64,000 bases of DNA from Lachnospiraceae bacterium (GCA_024403235.1 JAKSSF010000001.1:62001-126000), one strand, 5' to 3'. Positions 38,101-47,982 are shown, counted from the stretch's first letter. Program-made: numbers and translations. Notes: a model not told the origin generated them from the letters alone.

Positions 38101-41100
38101 ACAATATCCCTTCAAAACCTTCGTGCCTTTTTTTACTGTAAGAGATTTCGGATATACTGTAGAATAATTATATTCTCCATTTCCGATACTATAGCTAAGG
38201 GCACTCATCAAGGTACAGGGTGTAATTGTCTCAACTATCGTTCTTTTACCAGTATAATTTCCCTTTCCTTGAATCAGTATCTCATAATCGCCAACAGCCT
38301 TAAATGCATTAGCATTATACGTAGATTTATTCTTTGAATCTGTATTTGGATAAGTAACTGTGTAATCCGTGCCATTCTTTAATGTGGTCTTTTTCCCTGA
38401 TAAAGAATAATAAACTGTAACTGAACCTTTCTGCACTTTTCCATTGTAGGTAAATAAAAACTTACCGGGAGTAACCGTCGTATTATCTTTTCTATTTTCC
38501 AAATCCGCAGGTATAGAAATATCTAACGGCATAATCTTAAAGGTCTTCACCAATGTTCCGGAATAGTTTCCTTTTCCAGTAACTGTGATGGTAGCCGTGC
38601 CTGCTTTCACGTTATTGGCATACTTCACCGTATAATCTTTATTGAGAACTAATAGTTTTTTTCCTTTAAATACACGCATACCAGGCTGGGTAATAGCTTT
38701 CCCGGTATAGTCCACATTCTGAATATTAGTCACCCAAAAAGCATTCGGGATATTATTAGGCTCTGAGTATCTCATTTTTTCGCGGTCTGCTTCTGTGACA
38801 TCCCCCCAATCCTGAGATTCATCCAATACTTGTAAAGTAACGGTTAAAAGTTCAGAATCCTCTGTATCTTCTCTAGCACCTATGGCATTTATAACCATAA
38901 TTTCCGACTCATTACCAATCTTAAGAGTATCCGTATATAGATATGTGGTATATTCCGGATGTTCTTTGGAGTATAGCTTTTCTAAATCCGGCACACTACC
39001 ATCTAATGTATAGTAGATTTTTGTTCTTTCTGTCGTGGTAGACAATTTAATCCTTTTTTCTTTTGAAATCACGCTACCATCTTCAATAATAGTGCCGTTT
39101 TCATCTGTAATCCGAATAGGTTCAACCTTGTATTTATATCCCCACTTTGCATACAAATCTTGATTTGACTCTAATTCAAACAGAGATTCTTCTGTAATAA
39201 ACTGTTCCACACCCGCTTCATTGGTTATATACCAGCCTTCAAAGGCATAAAATGGTCTGATAGGAGTAGGCAATATACCATATAAACTACCCGTAGTAAG
39301 TTCCTTATAACTAGTATTCAATTCTCCCTTATTAGGCATAAAAAAGATCTTATAAAGAACTGTCCAGTGGGCATACAAATTCTGATCTCCCACCAGTGAG
39401 TAAACATCCTGTTCCGAAATTTTTATTCCTAAATCTTCATCAGCTGCTCTTACGCTAGTATCCGCCTCTGTATACCAACCATCGAACTGATATCCTGCCT
39501 TTTTCAATTCTGGAAGAGAACCATATGCTCTTTCATATAAAACTGATTTTGTCTGTACTTCCTGCGCTTCCGGATCTAAAGTGTTGTGTAACGATACCGT
39601 ATATTGCTTTGGAATCCAATTACCATATACTATCTGATCGCTATCCACTTGATATATAGTTGCAGCTTCTACTTTTGCCCCCTTCTCTGTAAACCATCCC
39701 GCGAAGGTATATCCAGCCCGTTCTGCTGGTGTAGGCAATTCACCATACACATTACCGAATAGAATTTCTTTTTCTAATAGATTCTCTTCTGCACTCTTAT
39801 CTTCTTTAAAGGAAACGATAAAATTCTTTGCTTCCCATTGGGCATATAAGGTTTCATTTCCATTCTTCTCGTAGATAGAGCTACTCAGTCTTTCTACTCC
39901 CTCTGTACTCTTGGTAAACCATCCAAGGAATTTATATCCTTTTCTTATAGGAGTAGGTAATGTACCATAAGCCTTTCCAAAGGTAGCTGTCTGCGTAGTT
40001 TTGGACACAGTCCCACCCTGGGGTTGGAAGGTGATTGTAAATGGTTTCCCTTCCCAATGGGCATATAAGGTCTGGTTGCCATCTGTAGTATATTTGGTTG
40101 TAGAAGCAATCTTGGTTCCACCCACCTCTGCAGTATACCATCCAAGGAACTTATAGCCTGTTCTGCTAGCAGTTGGTAAAGTTCCATATGTATTACCATA
40201 GGTAAGTGTCTTGCTTACTTTATCAGCAGTGCCTCCGCATGCATTATATGTAATTGTACAGGTCTTCAGCTTCCAGCGCGCATACAGCTTCTGTTCTTTA
40301 GTAATTGTTACTATTGAATTATCCTTTATCTGCGTTCCGCCGCTTGTAGCTGTATACCATCCTGTAAAGTCGTATCCTGCTTTTGTGGGCTGCGGCAGAA
40401 CACCATAGGTTTCCCCACTTGCAACCTCTTTACTTACAGGCGTAACTTTCCCACCCGCCGGATCAAAGGTGACCTTATAAAGCTTTGCATATCTCGCATA
40501 AAGAGTCTGGTCCTGATATACCATATATGTATCATCTGGCTCAACCTTTGTTCCACCACTTTGCTGCGTATACCAGCCAAGGAAACGGTAACCGGTCTTA
40601 GAAGCATCAGGCAATTCTCCATAAGAATCATTAATATAGATTTCTTTGCTTGATGTATTAACCAATCCTCCATTTGGGTTAAATGAAAGTGTATACGGCA
40701 CTGCTTTTAATTCTTCCTCTGAGATAGCAAAATCCTTCACAGATATAAGCTTTTTGCTGTGCATATAATATGCCACATGCAGTTTGCCGTTAGCATATCT
40801 AAATGCCATTGGGCCACTGGTAGATGAAGCCAAAGGATTCCCTACCTCCTGCCATTCGCTTTCTACCAGTCTCTTCACATATGATGAGAAGGTATTTCCA
40901 CCTGTATACAATACATATGGAGTATTTCCAATCATCAGGTAATCTATTTCGGGAGTATTTTCATCTGCAAATTGTGCACCCGAAAGCTTTGTCCAGACAG
41001 CCGCATCTGATGCCAAGTTAGCACTATAGAGTCCTGCTCCATCGCCACTGCCGTTGCTTGCTTTTAAAAGATATAGAATGCTATTCTTAAAGCTCAATTT

Positions 41101-44100
41101 CCCGGATTCACCCGAAAGAGTCCCTGCGATTTGATTCCAATTTCCGTCCTTATAATAATAGGTCACAAGCTTATTTCCTGCAGAAACATCCCTATAACAA
41201 ACTGCAGTTATTTCGCCATCAGAAACAATATGATGATTTGCTGTAAAAGCTGTTGCATTTCCAAAAGAGCCTATCTTATTCCATGCAGAGTTGTATTGAT
41301 ACACTTCAGCCTTAGCTGTGTTAGTATTATTCACTACTAAATATAAAGAATTTCCATTTGATACCATGTCAAAATAATTCATATAGGAAGAATTTGGCAC
41401 AGTATAAGAAGAGCTCCAACTGCTTCCTGTATTAACCTTAACAGTTAATGAATTATTTGAAGCAGATGCAACGAATATATTTCCGTTATGATATGTCATT
41501 TTGTAACTACTGCCGTTATCAGTTATTGTTGGTCCAAAAGAAGACCATTTCTGCCCATCATATTTAATCACGGACATCACTGATCCATTTTGTACCAGTC
41601 CATAGACGTTACCATCGGGATCGATGCACAAATCACCATGTGCCATCTCCATATTTGCACCCAACTGGTAATCGGTACCACTATTCCAGAGCTTATCTGT
41701 ATCCATGGTGAACTCAACATCAAATGATATTGTATTACCTGATGCAGAACCTATATTCTTAATTATGATTCCGCTGTTTTGCCCATCAGCATACGTAATA
41801 GCATTTTCAGCTGTAGATGCCGTTGGATCCGCACTACCATATGATGTTATACCTGCTTCAGTAGAAAAGAACGACTTGTAAATTGCGCCATTATTGCTAT
41901 TCTCTCCAAGCTCTCCCCTGGTATCTCCCTGTCGAAATACATAAATACCATCCGGAGGGCCGGCAAAATTACTCGTATTATCTACATTGGTGTTGACACG
42001 ATATACAACCAAGCCGGAACCATATATTCCGCCATCGTAATCATACGAATTTGGAATAGCTCCATTGTATGCCGGTGTCTTCTTTCGATATTCCACTACA
42101 AAGAATTCTGTATCAGAATATGGTGTTTTCAATACTACTGCCTGCTTACCGCTAGCAGCATCATCTGTAGTAGGCGCTCGCAATTCCAGCGATGCATCTT
42201 CTGTATATTCATCCAGAGATGCAATCCATCCCTGCCTTGCCCTAAAGTAAGCCAATGGATACTGTAATCTATAGTTCTCAGAGGCCATAATATCCCATAG
42301 TCCAACAGGAATAGAGCCGCTTTCCCCTCTTCTGTGATACAGATCCGGAAGCCCGCAAACATGCAGAAACTCATGAACAATCATTCCCGCACCGTTAATT
42401 GAAGAGGTAAAGCTGCCGCTTTCGGGAATAACTGTGTAATTGTAGACATTCTTCCCATTTATTGTCGCTGCACTGGCACCTGTTCCAATGTACTCATCCT
42501 TATGTCCAACATACAGACTGTTAGTATTGCCTGATTCACAAGGAACGACTATTGTCAGATTATCCAAATATCCATCCTGGTTATTTAAGTCCAGATTAAC
42601 CCCTGTAAGTCTGGGATCCCCGTTTAACTTAGCAGCTATCTCCTTTATTAATCTGGTTTCATTAGTGCCCGAATAGTAATCTGCAGGAAAATCCAACTGT
42701 AATGGAACGATTACGTCCCCATCAAACTGAGGGATATAGTTCATCAGCTTGATTTTGCCGCCTGAAACTCTTTTAATATACTCTCTTAATGTTCTTGGAG
42801 TATTCTCATCACCATTAAAGAGGCTGAAAAATGCCTGCTCGGCTCCATCAGCAGTTTTGTAGCAATACTTTCCGCTGGCTAAAGTTCCATGCTTATGTGT
42901 AGTATCCTGAAAATCAACAAACACAACCAGGTTAGAGAAGTTCTCGTCACCATCGCCTTGTGTTCCGGCATTGGCGGAGAGCACCTGTGATTTGTCTACA
43001 ACTCTAAGCAGAAACTGCCTATTATATGCTTTTCCCGTACTGGAATAATCTGCCGGGATAGTAACAGTAATAGAATATTCGCCCTTAGGAACTTTAGTGT
43101 ATGGGCCCTCGTATCCTCCAATCAATAGTTTGTCTTCATGAAACTCCATATGTAAGCTGTTAGTTCCGACTTTATAGAAGTAGTATTCTTCTTCTGCATC
43201 TTTCTGTCGTCTGACAGTCATCGAGCCCTGACTATCGCTCACTTGTATCGTAAATGGAATATACTCAAGATCCGAACAGTATTCACCTTCAAAAACAGGC
43301 TCAATACTCAGCTCAATTCCTTCATTGTCATCAGCGAATTTTATCATTCCGCCGATTGCATCTAATGTACTGCTTCCATTTTTCACTCTCAGGTCAGATA
43401 GCTTCGGAATTATCTCTTCTACTGAGGATTCAGTCTTTTTTGCAAGCCAGCTGCCGGAAGCTTCCTGATATGTCCAGTCAATAGCATTGCCATATTTTAA
43501 ATTAGCAGTGAAAGAGTTCTGGCGCGAGTTTGATGCCTGAATATAGGTTCTTCCGGCAACAAAGTTTCCTTCAGACTGATACCCCATATCACTATTCTTC
43601 ATACCATCAATTGCTACATTTGTAGTACCAAGTACTTTACCATTAATACTTAGACACTGGCTTGCACCCAGAATTAATCCGCCGCCTCCCTGGAAATTCT
43701 GAATGGTCACGTTATTTCCAAAATTGTTTATACCAAACCTGGCTCCCGCATCTATAGACAGATTATTGCTATTGCCTAAAAAGCTTGATGCGCTAGGGAT
43801 GAAGTAACCCGATTTTACAGAAATATCATTAACATCTATCAGAGATAGATTGGTAATCTGATTGCCTGAACCCCTTAAAATTACGGAGACATTACCCCTG
43901 TTTAAGGTCCCATATCCATTCACAGCACTGACAGCATCATCATATGTTTCTACCGTGATTGTTCCGCTTGTGGGATAATTAACACTATCTACACTAGGCT
44001 CATCCAATGTCCCCAAATTACTGAACCAATCGCTAGTATTGGTATTTGCTTGTCTTGCACCTGCACCATCAACAACAATTCGTCCCCTGTCGTTGCCATA

Positions 44101-46374
44101 ACGTTTTACGGTCGAATCGATTTGAATAGATACATTACCGCTATATGATTCGTTTAATCCACCTGCATAAATACGACTAAAAAGAGTCTTTCCGCTTATC
44201 TTAATTACAGCATTACTACCAGAGTTCTGACCGATATGTCCATATGTTGGAATGGTTAGTCCACCGGCTACAATCTGTGCAGCATTGGCAGAATCACTAT
44301 AAATCACATCTTTTAAAGTAAGTTTATGTCCATTTGCAAATAAAATCGGATGATATGCATTCTCGAAGGACAGACTCAAGTTCTCAAAGGTTACATCTGA
44401 TTCAAGGAGCAATCCACCCTTGCGGATAGAAACAAGCGGAAACTCACCCTCTCCACGCAAAGTAATCCTCTTACGAATAATATATGGTCCATTATCCGCT
44501 GAGGAGTCATCATTAATATAGCCTTTATTTTTTATAACAATTGTATCCCCGTCAGCAGCATGCTCGATTGCAGTACTTAGTAAATTATAGGGACTCGCTT
44601 CTGTTCCACTACCAGTATTCTGATTACCATTTGAATTGTACGTATAAATGGTGTTACCTGATGTATTTTCATCAAGCTCGGTCAAATACTGCGGCAAATC
44701 AATTGTATGCTTTTGGATATATCCTTCATTTGGATTTCTTCCAAGAATATATGTCAATTTACCATTTTCCAGAGACATTCCATACAGATATCCCACCGTT
44801 TCATACTCATTTGAACGATTCCATATTTCTTTTGCTACAGTATCTGAAGATGGATCAAATGAATATATCGCATCCTCTGTTGAAAAATATAATCTGCCAT
44901 CATATTGTCCTATTCCTGAGAAAGACATAGGCCAATAGCCACCTCCAGTAGATGGTGCAGACTGATTTGCCTCCCAAGAACGCCAGTAACCTGCATTCTG
45001 GACTGTTTTTGAATATTCTAGATGCCCATTCGTATAATTGTACTGATTAAATACACCTGTTCGCCTGGTACTATCATATGCCATGCCATACCAGCGATTA
45101 TCAGTCCCATACTCTACTCCTGCCCCAAGCTCCTCTAGCACCAAATCATTATCATATTGATTGCTCTCATTGCCTTCCTGGAATCCTATTTCGTACACCC
45201 AATCTTTTGCAGTTTTTATATGGCTATCCACTCCTGCTTCTGGATTTTCAAAATAATCTGAACTTTTTAGAAAAAATGTATGAATCGCCTGGCCAACGCG
45301 GTCAGTTACTGGATCGTCCCAACAAATATCTAGCTGATAAAATTTACCATCAGCTTTTACATAATTCCATGTATGGATCATATTATCAGAGCTAACAATA
45401 CCGCACTCTATCCCCATCAACTCACATAAATATTTTGTAGCCGCTGTATATCCCTGGCATACTGCTTTTTTATTTACCAAACACCCATACATATCATAAA
45501 TATGCTCGTAACTGGCAGTTTCATCATATTCACAATGCTTTGCCAGATAACTATTCAAGTAAAGAAGTTTCTCAAAATCACTCCAAGAAGCATGAATTCC
45601 TTGCCCAAATACTTTAATCTCGTCTTCTAATTCCTCTGTCATTTGGTTAATTGCTTCTTCAGGAGCCGAATATGCCAAGGATAACATTTTTACCTGACCA
45701 GCACTATTTACCGAATAAGACACTTCGTTACTTACATAAAACACATCTACACAGCTATTTAAAGTATATCCCCAGAATTCATCAAATTCAGATTGTGTAA
45801 TCCCATATTGACTAATATCTACTTGCCTAGAAAGTTTTTTTGCCTCTTGTTTTACAACTTTAGCCGCATTCCGGAAGCGGTCCTCTTTTGATGCACCTTC
45901 TGAAACACTGAATAAGCTAACACTTTTTTTTAGAGTTTTTCTAGGTACCTCAAACACTCCTCCATCTTTTAAGATGCCGGATTCTGGGGTATATGTATAT
46001 AAGGTTTCTTCCCTTTCGGGTGCCGCATTTGTATTGCTTTCCTGCAATGCAGACTCTGTTTCATCCAAACCATCATCTTTTTCTGTTTCTTCCACCTGTT
46101 CAGATTCTGCATCTTGGTTTTCTTTTTCTTCCAAGTCCGATTTTGACTCAATAGTCTCTTGCTCTTGTTCTATATCCGGTTTGATTTCTATTATCGGCTG
46201 TAATTGTGTTTCATCAACAACTGCTGATTGGGTCGGTGCTTCATCCTGCACATTTTCTATAGTAGGTAATACCTCCGAAGCATACACCTGCGGTATTTCA
46301 GCACTATTTAATGAACTGAAACACAGTATAGATGCCAATGTTAAACTGATGATTCTTTTTCTAAAATTATGCAT
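35056..46374 (-). CDS. Giant secreted multidomain protein: transglutaminase-like, M6 metalloprotease, InlB and MBG/BIG2 repeats
   Basis: 3,772 residues. A signal peptide covers about 1-33 (basic start, hydrophobic core, VYAS). A Glu/Gln-rich spacer runs to about 130. A transglutaminase-like domain (about 265-360) has Cys in VCQGY, His in HTWN and Asp in DICWDDP. A propeller-like part (410-570) and a Ser/Gly/Asn-rich beta-helix (610-910) follow. An M6/immune-inhibitor-A metalloprotease (about 1150-1560) has the zinc motif HEFLHVCGLPD near 1331. A second propeller-like part covers 1570-1890. Seven InlB B-repeats (GYRFLGWYT type) lie at 1891-2415, a chitobiase/CHB_HEX_C-like segment at 2420-2500, many MBG-like 'YTGK...GNYSGT' units at 2550-3570 including perfect 123-residue repeats, another InlB repeat near 3573, and a BIG2 domain at 3650-3735. 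No LPXTG anchor was seen. Likely a surface or secreted adhesin-protease. Confidence 0.85.
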   Translation of the reverse strand: MHNFRKRIISLTLASILCFSSLNSAEIPQVYASEVLPTIENVQDEAPTQSAVVDETQLQPIIEIKPDIEQEQETIESKSDLEEKENQDAESEQVEETEKDDGLDETESALQESNTNAAPEREETLYTYTPESGILKDGGVFEVPRKTLKKSVSLFSVSEGASKEDRFRNAAKVVKQEAKKLSRQVDISQYGITQSEFDEFWGYTLNSCVDVFYVSNEVSYSVNSAGQVKMLSLAYSAPEEAINQMTEELEDEIKVFGQGIHASWSDFEKLLYLNSYLAKHCEYDETASYEHIYDMYGCLVNKKAVCQGYTAATKYLCELMGIECGIVSSDNMIHTWNYVKADGKFYQLDICWDDPVTDRVGQAIHTFFLKSSDYFENPEAGVDSHIKTAKDWVYEIGFQEGNESNQYDNDLVLEELGAGVEYGTDNRWYGMAYDSTRRTGVFNQYNYTNGHLEYSKTVQNAGYWRSWEANQSAPSTGGGYWPMSFSGIGQYDGRLYFSTEDAIYSFDPSSDTVAKEIWNRSNEYETVGYLYGMSLENGKLTYILGRNPNEGYIQKHTIDLPQYLTELDENTSGNTIYTYNSNGNQNTGSGTEASPYNLLSTAIEHAADGDTIVIKNKGYINDDSSADNGPYIIRKRITLRGEGEFPLVSIRKGGLLLESDVTFENLSLSFENAYHPILFANGHKLTLKDVIYSDSANAAQIVAGGLTIPTYGHIGQNSGSNAVIKISGKTLFSRIYAGGLNESYSGNVSIQIDSTVKRYGNDRGRIVVDGAGARQANTNTSDWFSNLGTLDEPSVDSVNYPTSGTITVETYDDAVSAVNGYGTLNRGNVSVILRGSGNQITNLSLIDVNDISVKSGYFIPSASSFLGNSNNLSIDAGARFGINNFGNNVTIQNFQGGGGLILGASQCLSINGKVLGTTNVAIDGMKNSDMGYQSEGNFVAGRTYIQASNSRQNSFTANLKYGNAIDWTYQEASGSWLAKKTESSVEEIIPKLSDLRVKNGSSTLDAIGGMIKFADDNEGIELSIEPVFEGEYCSDLEYIPFTIQVSDSQGSMTVRRQKDAEEEYYFYKVGTNSLHMEFHEDKLLIGGYEGPYTKVPKGEYSITVTIPADYSSTGKAYNRQFLLRVVDKSQVLSANAGTQGDGDENFSNLVVFVDFQDTTHKHGTLASGKYCYKTADGAEQAFFSLFNGDENTPRTLREYIKRVSGGKIKLMNYIPQFDGDVIVPLQLDFPADYYSGTNETRLIKEIAAKLNGDPRLTGVNLDLNNQDGYLDNLTIVVPCESGNTNSLYVGHKDEYIGTGASAATINGKNVYNYTVIPESGSFTSSINGAGMIVHEFLHVCGLPDLYHRRGESGSIPVGLWDIMASENYRLQYPLAYFRARQGWIASLDEYTEDASLELRAPTTDDAASGKQAVVLKTPYSDTEFFVVEYRKKTPAYNGAIPNSYDYDGGIYGSGLVVYRVNTNVDNTSNFAGPPDGIYVFRQGDTRGELGENSNNGAIYKSFFSTEAGITSYGSADPTASTAENAITYADGQNSGIIIKNIGSASGNTISFDVEFTMDTDKLWNSGTDYQLGANMEMAHGDLCIDPDGNVYGLVQNGSVMSVIKYDGQKWSSFGPTITDNGSSYKMTYHNGNIFVASASNNSLTVKVNTGSSWSSSYTVPNSSYMNYFDMVSNGNSLYLVVNNTNTAKAEVYQYNSAWNKIGSFGNATAFTANHHIVSDGEITAVCYRDVSAGNKLVTYYYKDGNWNQIAGTLSGESGKLSFKNSILYLLKASNGSGDGAGLYSANLASDAAVWTKLSGAQFADENTPEIDYLMIGNTPYVLYTGGNTFSSYVKRLVESEWQEVGNPLASSTSGPMAFRYANGKLHVAYYMHSKKLISVKDFAISEEELKAVPYTLSFNPNGGLVNTSSKEIYINDSYGELPDASKTGYRFLGWYTQQSGGTKVEPDDTYMVYQDQTLYARYAKLYKVTFDPAGGKVTPVSKEVASGETYGVLPQPTKAGYDFTGWYTATSGGTQIKDNSIVTITKEQKLYARWKLKTCTITYNACGGTADKVSKTLTYGNTYGTLPTASRTGYKFLGWYTAEVGGTKIASTTKYTTDGNQTLYAHWEGKPFTITFQPQGGTVSKTTQTATFGKAYGTLPTPIRKGYKFLGWFTKSTEGVERLSSSIYEKNGNETLYAQWEAKNFIVSFKEDKSAEENLLEKEILFGNVYGELPTPAERAGYTFAGWFTEKGAKVEAATIYQVDSDQIVYGNWIPKQYTVSLHNTLDPEAQEVQTKSVLYERAYGSLPELKKAGYQFDGWYTEADTSVRAADEDLGIKISEQDVYSLVGDQNLYAHWTVLYKIFFMPNKGELNTSYKELTTGSLYGILPTPIRPFYAFEGWYITNEAGVEQFITEESLFELESNQDLYAKWGYKYKVEPIRITDENGTIIEDGSVISKEKRIKLSTTTERTKIYYTLDGSVPDLEKLYSKEHPEYTTYLYTDTLKIGNESEIMVINAIGAREDTEDSELLTVTLQVLDESQDWGDVTEADREKMRYSEPNNIPNAFWVTNIQNVDYTGKAITQPGMRVFKGKKLLVLNKDYTVKYANNVKAGTATITVTGKGNYSGTLVKTFKIMPLDISIPADLENRKDNTTVTPGKFLFTYNGKVQKGSVTVYYSLSGKKTTLKNGTDYTVTYPNTDSKNKSTYNANAFKAVGDYEILIQGKGNYTGKRTIVETITPCTLMSALSYSIGNGEYNYSTVYPKSLTVKKGTKVLKGYCVRNAIGDNEAREHFEALENTESFDKNSYDYIYYATNNTNIGTANIIFIGLENKNLTGRVAKTFKITGRSFASALFGKEVTNSYAWNADMPSKYGWNSDGIGPVVAERVKDGEVSVKNPSVTYKVSTKQIDDLKGILKSEYTQLEDAEQKKAYDYTYEYVGSTDKIGTVKIVFTGINRYSGTVSKSYKITGRSLSSATFGSEITKSYAWNVDMPSKYGWNSDGIGPVVAERVKDGEVSVKNPSVTYKVSTKQIDDLKGILKSEYTQLEDAEQKKAYDYTYEYVGSTDKIGTVKIVFTGINRYSGTVSKSYKITGRSLSSATFGSEITKSYAWNVDMPSKYGWNSDGIGPVVAVREKDGEVSVKNPSVTYKVSTKQIDDLKGILKSEYTQLEDEEEKKSYDYTYEYVGNLSQIGAVKIVFTGINRYSGSVTKTFNITGTAITKMSVAGVNSSYSYTKNNIKPAGEELSDEAPTGFEVYAPATKTAAKKVLVKGRDYSITYQNNVKVGTATILITGKNGYSGTLKKTFKISGYNLLSDSKLATEKRRITVESIGEKLYTKGGVKPIPVVMDGDYQLRNNTDFTLKYSNNSGVNNGSNTSKRPTVTITGKGNYAGSIAVYFTISKSDISTSSISAGNVVYQKKANICKPAITITDGVSKTKLAAGTDYDSNIKYYYAEDPYESVIQIVNKKDVKVTRVQGDTVDLSKDIIPAGTRIRAVVSGKNNYTGKIETEFRVIKTDISKATVSIGNQEYTGKPITLDKSKITVTYNKKAISSDNFEIVKYENNVNMGTAKVTLKGINDLGGSKTVTFKIVQKPMYYVIEFKPNGGTGTMKTINASGDEVKLTANAFKNGKKIFTGWNTKADGSGTYYSDKQAVSTIGKRGQKLTLYAMWVQATGVSLSQAEIQGEAGDKVQLSARVIPNNVGNSKITWKSENTNIAEVNENGLVSLKKNGVTNILAYAAQNNVYASCMVKVGSSSISGDQYVIRVRDLPNQEDATDYFNQAISKIFRKSKYSIC
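37072..37848. repeat. Perfect 369-bp tandem repeat in the giant gene
   Basis: Sequence from 37072 recurs 369 bp later with no difference over about 408 bp (to 37848), i.e. two identical 123-codon units. A third, diverged copy lies just before (from about 36,700) and a fourth weak one after. The encoded unit contains SYAWNVDMPSKYGWNSDG and a closing GTVSKSYKITGRS. Confidence 0.85.
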
Positions 46375-46439
46375 AAATTATCAAAGCTCCTCTATATCGA
46401 TAGTTCTTTATATTTTATCATTTTTTTTACCAAAAGTAT

Positions 46440-46474
46440 ATAAAAACAGGAGCAACACCAATGTTGCTCCTGCA
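46440..46474 (-). terminator. Rho-independent terminator after the Wzz-like gene
   Basis: CAGGAGCAAC (46447-46456), a 6-bp loop, GTTGCTCCTG (46463-46472): a perfect 10-bp stem, followed on the minus strand by TTTTTA. The giant gene downstream must therefore have its own promoter. Confidence 0.85.
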
Positions 46475-46536
46475 ATACTTCTTTCATATAAATAATTCAC
46501 TTATTATATTTCATAAACTAAAACGCTTTATATATT

Positions 46537-47583
46537 TTACTCGATTATATTTCCAATCACCCTTTTCTCCAATGCATTGAGTGCGATCAACATTCCTTCC
46601 CAACTTCTATACTCGGACTGGTCACGACATACCCATAGCAAAACACCATCTGCTTGGCTCATATCCTCAAATTTTTCAGGCTGATTCATAAAATTTCCGT
46701 TTACAATCTGCAGCGTATCCCTTTGCATTTTTTCTTTGAAAGATCCTAAACAGTTACTGTCATTTATTTTATCATCTGTAACAATATATAAGGTTTTCAC
46801 TTCTGTTTTTACAATCAGACTTTCCACATACTCTGTAGCAAGTAGCATTACATCCTCTGTTGATTTCTTATGCATGCCCCGAAGCTTATAGCCCCATTTG
46901 GTCAGAAAGTCTGGTTTCTGCTCTTTTGCTATAGCGCTGAAATCAGCCAACAAAATGCTACCTGAAAATGCTGCAAAGTCTTCTCCGGTTCTCACCTTGT
47001 TACCCAGAAGGTAGGCTACCCCAATTCCCAGAAGTATTAAAAATGTACCCGCGAATACTCCAATGAGAATTGTTTTTCGATAGTACTGCGTTCGAAACGC
47101 ACTTCTTTGCATTTCATCCGAAACATCCTCACCCTGCCCATTACTTTCTGCCAGAGCTTCATAATAAGCTTTTTGATCACCTGTTAGCACTCGGATATTC
47201 TTTGTAAAATAATCCGATACTGCAGCAGTTCTCTCTATAAGCAGTTGTTCTTTTTCTATGATTTCCTGCTGAACAACTTCTGCTTCCCTTTTCTGTTCTT
47301 TTAATTGTCTTAAACCTTCCAATTCTTCTATCGTCAGCTTCTGTTCCTGTTGCAAAAGTTGAAAATTGTCATATAAAAGTTTGATCCCATTGGCAGCTTC
47401 TTCTGACAGCTTGGAATTTGCCTTATTATATTTTTCATCTAACACATGCTGTGGAGTGCAAAAGCTTATGACACCACCAATCAGACCTCCTAATATTAGG
47501 CCCGCCACCAGCCATTTCCATCTACAAATCATATATCCCAATAAATCGATTAAATTTATTTCCTGCTCATAATCTTGGGTCAT
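46537..47583 (-). CDS. Wzz/YveK-like chain-length protein with a kinase-like C-terminal domain lacking a P-loop
   Basis: 348 residues. An N-terminal Wzz segment (INLIDLLGYMICRWKWLVAGLILGG) gives the first membrane helix at about 21-43. A coiled-coil rich in Glu/Gln/Lys covers 50-165 and the second helix is at about 180-200. The cytoplasmic 145 residues are arranged like a BY-kinase/CpsD fold: VKTLYIVTDDK, a middle strand (LQIVNGNFMNQPEKFEDMSQADGVLLWV) and a final LNALEKRVIGNII. However, there is no Walker A motif and no tyrosine cluster. It probably regulates polymer length together with a Wzy protein. The ATG follows AGGAGG and a TGCTATAAT promoter element; the terminator shows it is a single-gene unit. 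Confidence 0.75.
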   Translation of the reverse strand: MTQDYEQEINLIDLLGYMICRWKWLVAGLILGGLIGGVISFCTPQHVLDEKYNKANSKLSEEAANGIKLLYDNFQLLQQEQKLTIEELEGLRQLKEQKREAEVVQQEIIEKEQLLIERTAAVSDYFTKNIRVLTGDQKAYYEALAESNGQGEDVSDEMQRSAFRTQYYRKTILIGVFAGTFLILLGIGVAYLLGNKVRTGEDFAAFSGSILLADFSAIAKEQKPDFLTKWGYKLRGMHKKSTEDVMLLATEYVESLIVKTEVKTLYIVTDDKINDSNCLGSFKEKMQRDTLQIVNGNFMNQPEKFEDMSQADGVLLWVCRDQSEYRSWEGMLIALNALEKRVIGNIIE

Positions 47584-47638
47584 AGTATATTGGCCTCCTT
47601 ATTTCGTTCCATGTTATGTCGCAAAAAAGCTCAATATA

Positions 47639-47644
47639 TTATAG
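47639..47644 (-). promoter_or_regulatory. Extended -10 promoter of the Wzz-like gene
   Basis: On the minus strand ATGCTATAATATATTG: a perfect TATAAT with an upstream TG in extended -10 position, 56 bp before the ATG. No clear -35. Confidence 0.6.
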
Positions 47645-47683
47645 CATACTCTAAGGCTAGTGGCTAGAGTGTGGGGAGAGATA

Positions 47684-47982
47684 TTACTTTAAGGCAAGGC
47701 CTTCCCCTATGCATGCCTTTAATACTTCCATGATATATTTTAAATTTATTTTCTCATATGGATTTCTTAATTTGGCCTCGATTGCAAGTGCCATTCCCCA
47801 AGTTTCTACGGAAGGTCCATCATAGTTATCATAATGGCAAATAAATCCATCTGCTAAAATCTTTCTTCTATTTCCACAAAACGCTGATATCTCCTCAGTA
47901 ATAAAGTGTAATGAATATTGAAATGTTCTATATATTGTGCTAATGCGGAGATTTCGCAAAAAGATTTATTATCTAGGTTCAT
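47684..47982 (-). pseudogene. Small gene of unknown family, broken by a frameshift
   Basis: From an ATG at 47982 (after GAGGAAAAACAC) the frame reads MNLDNKSFCEISALAQYIEHFNIHY. The continuation ITEEISAFCGNRRKILADGF and the end YIMEVLKACIGEGLALK lie in the next frame. The span of 299 bp is one base short of 300, so a single-base deletion near 47,915-47,930 turned a 99-residue protein into two pieces. The segment GPSVETWGMALAIEAKLRNP is the most protein-like. The family was not recognised. Confidence 0.5.

Noticed and set aside
45974-46495. Plus-strand open frame of 173 codons opposite the start of the giant gene
   Set aside because: It is the shadow of the Glu/Gln-rich spacer on the other strand, Ser/Cys-rich, with no ribosome binding site or family match.
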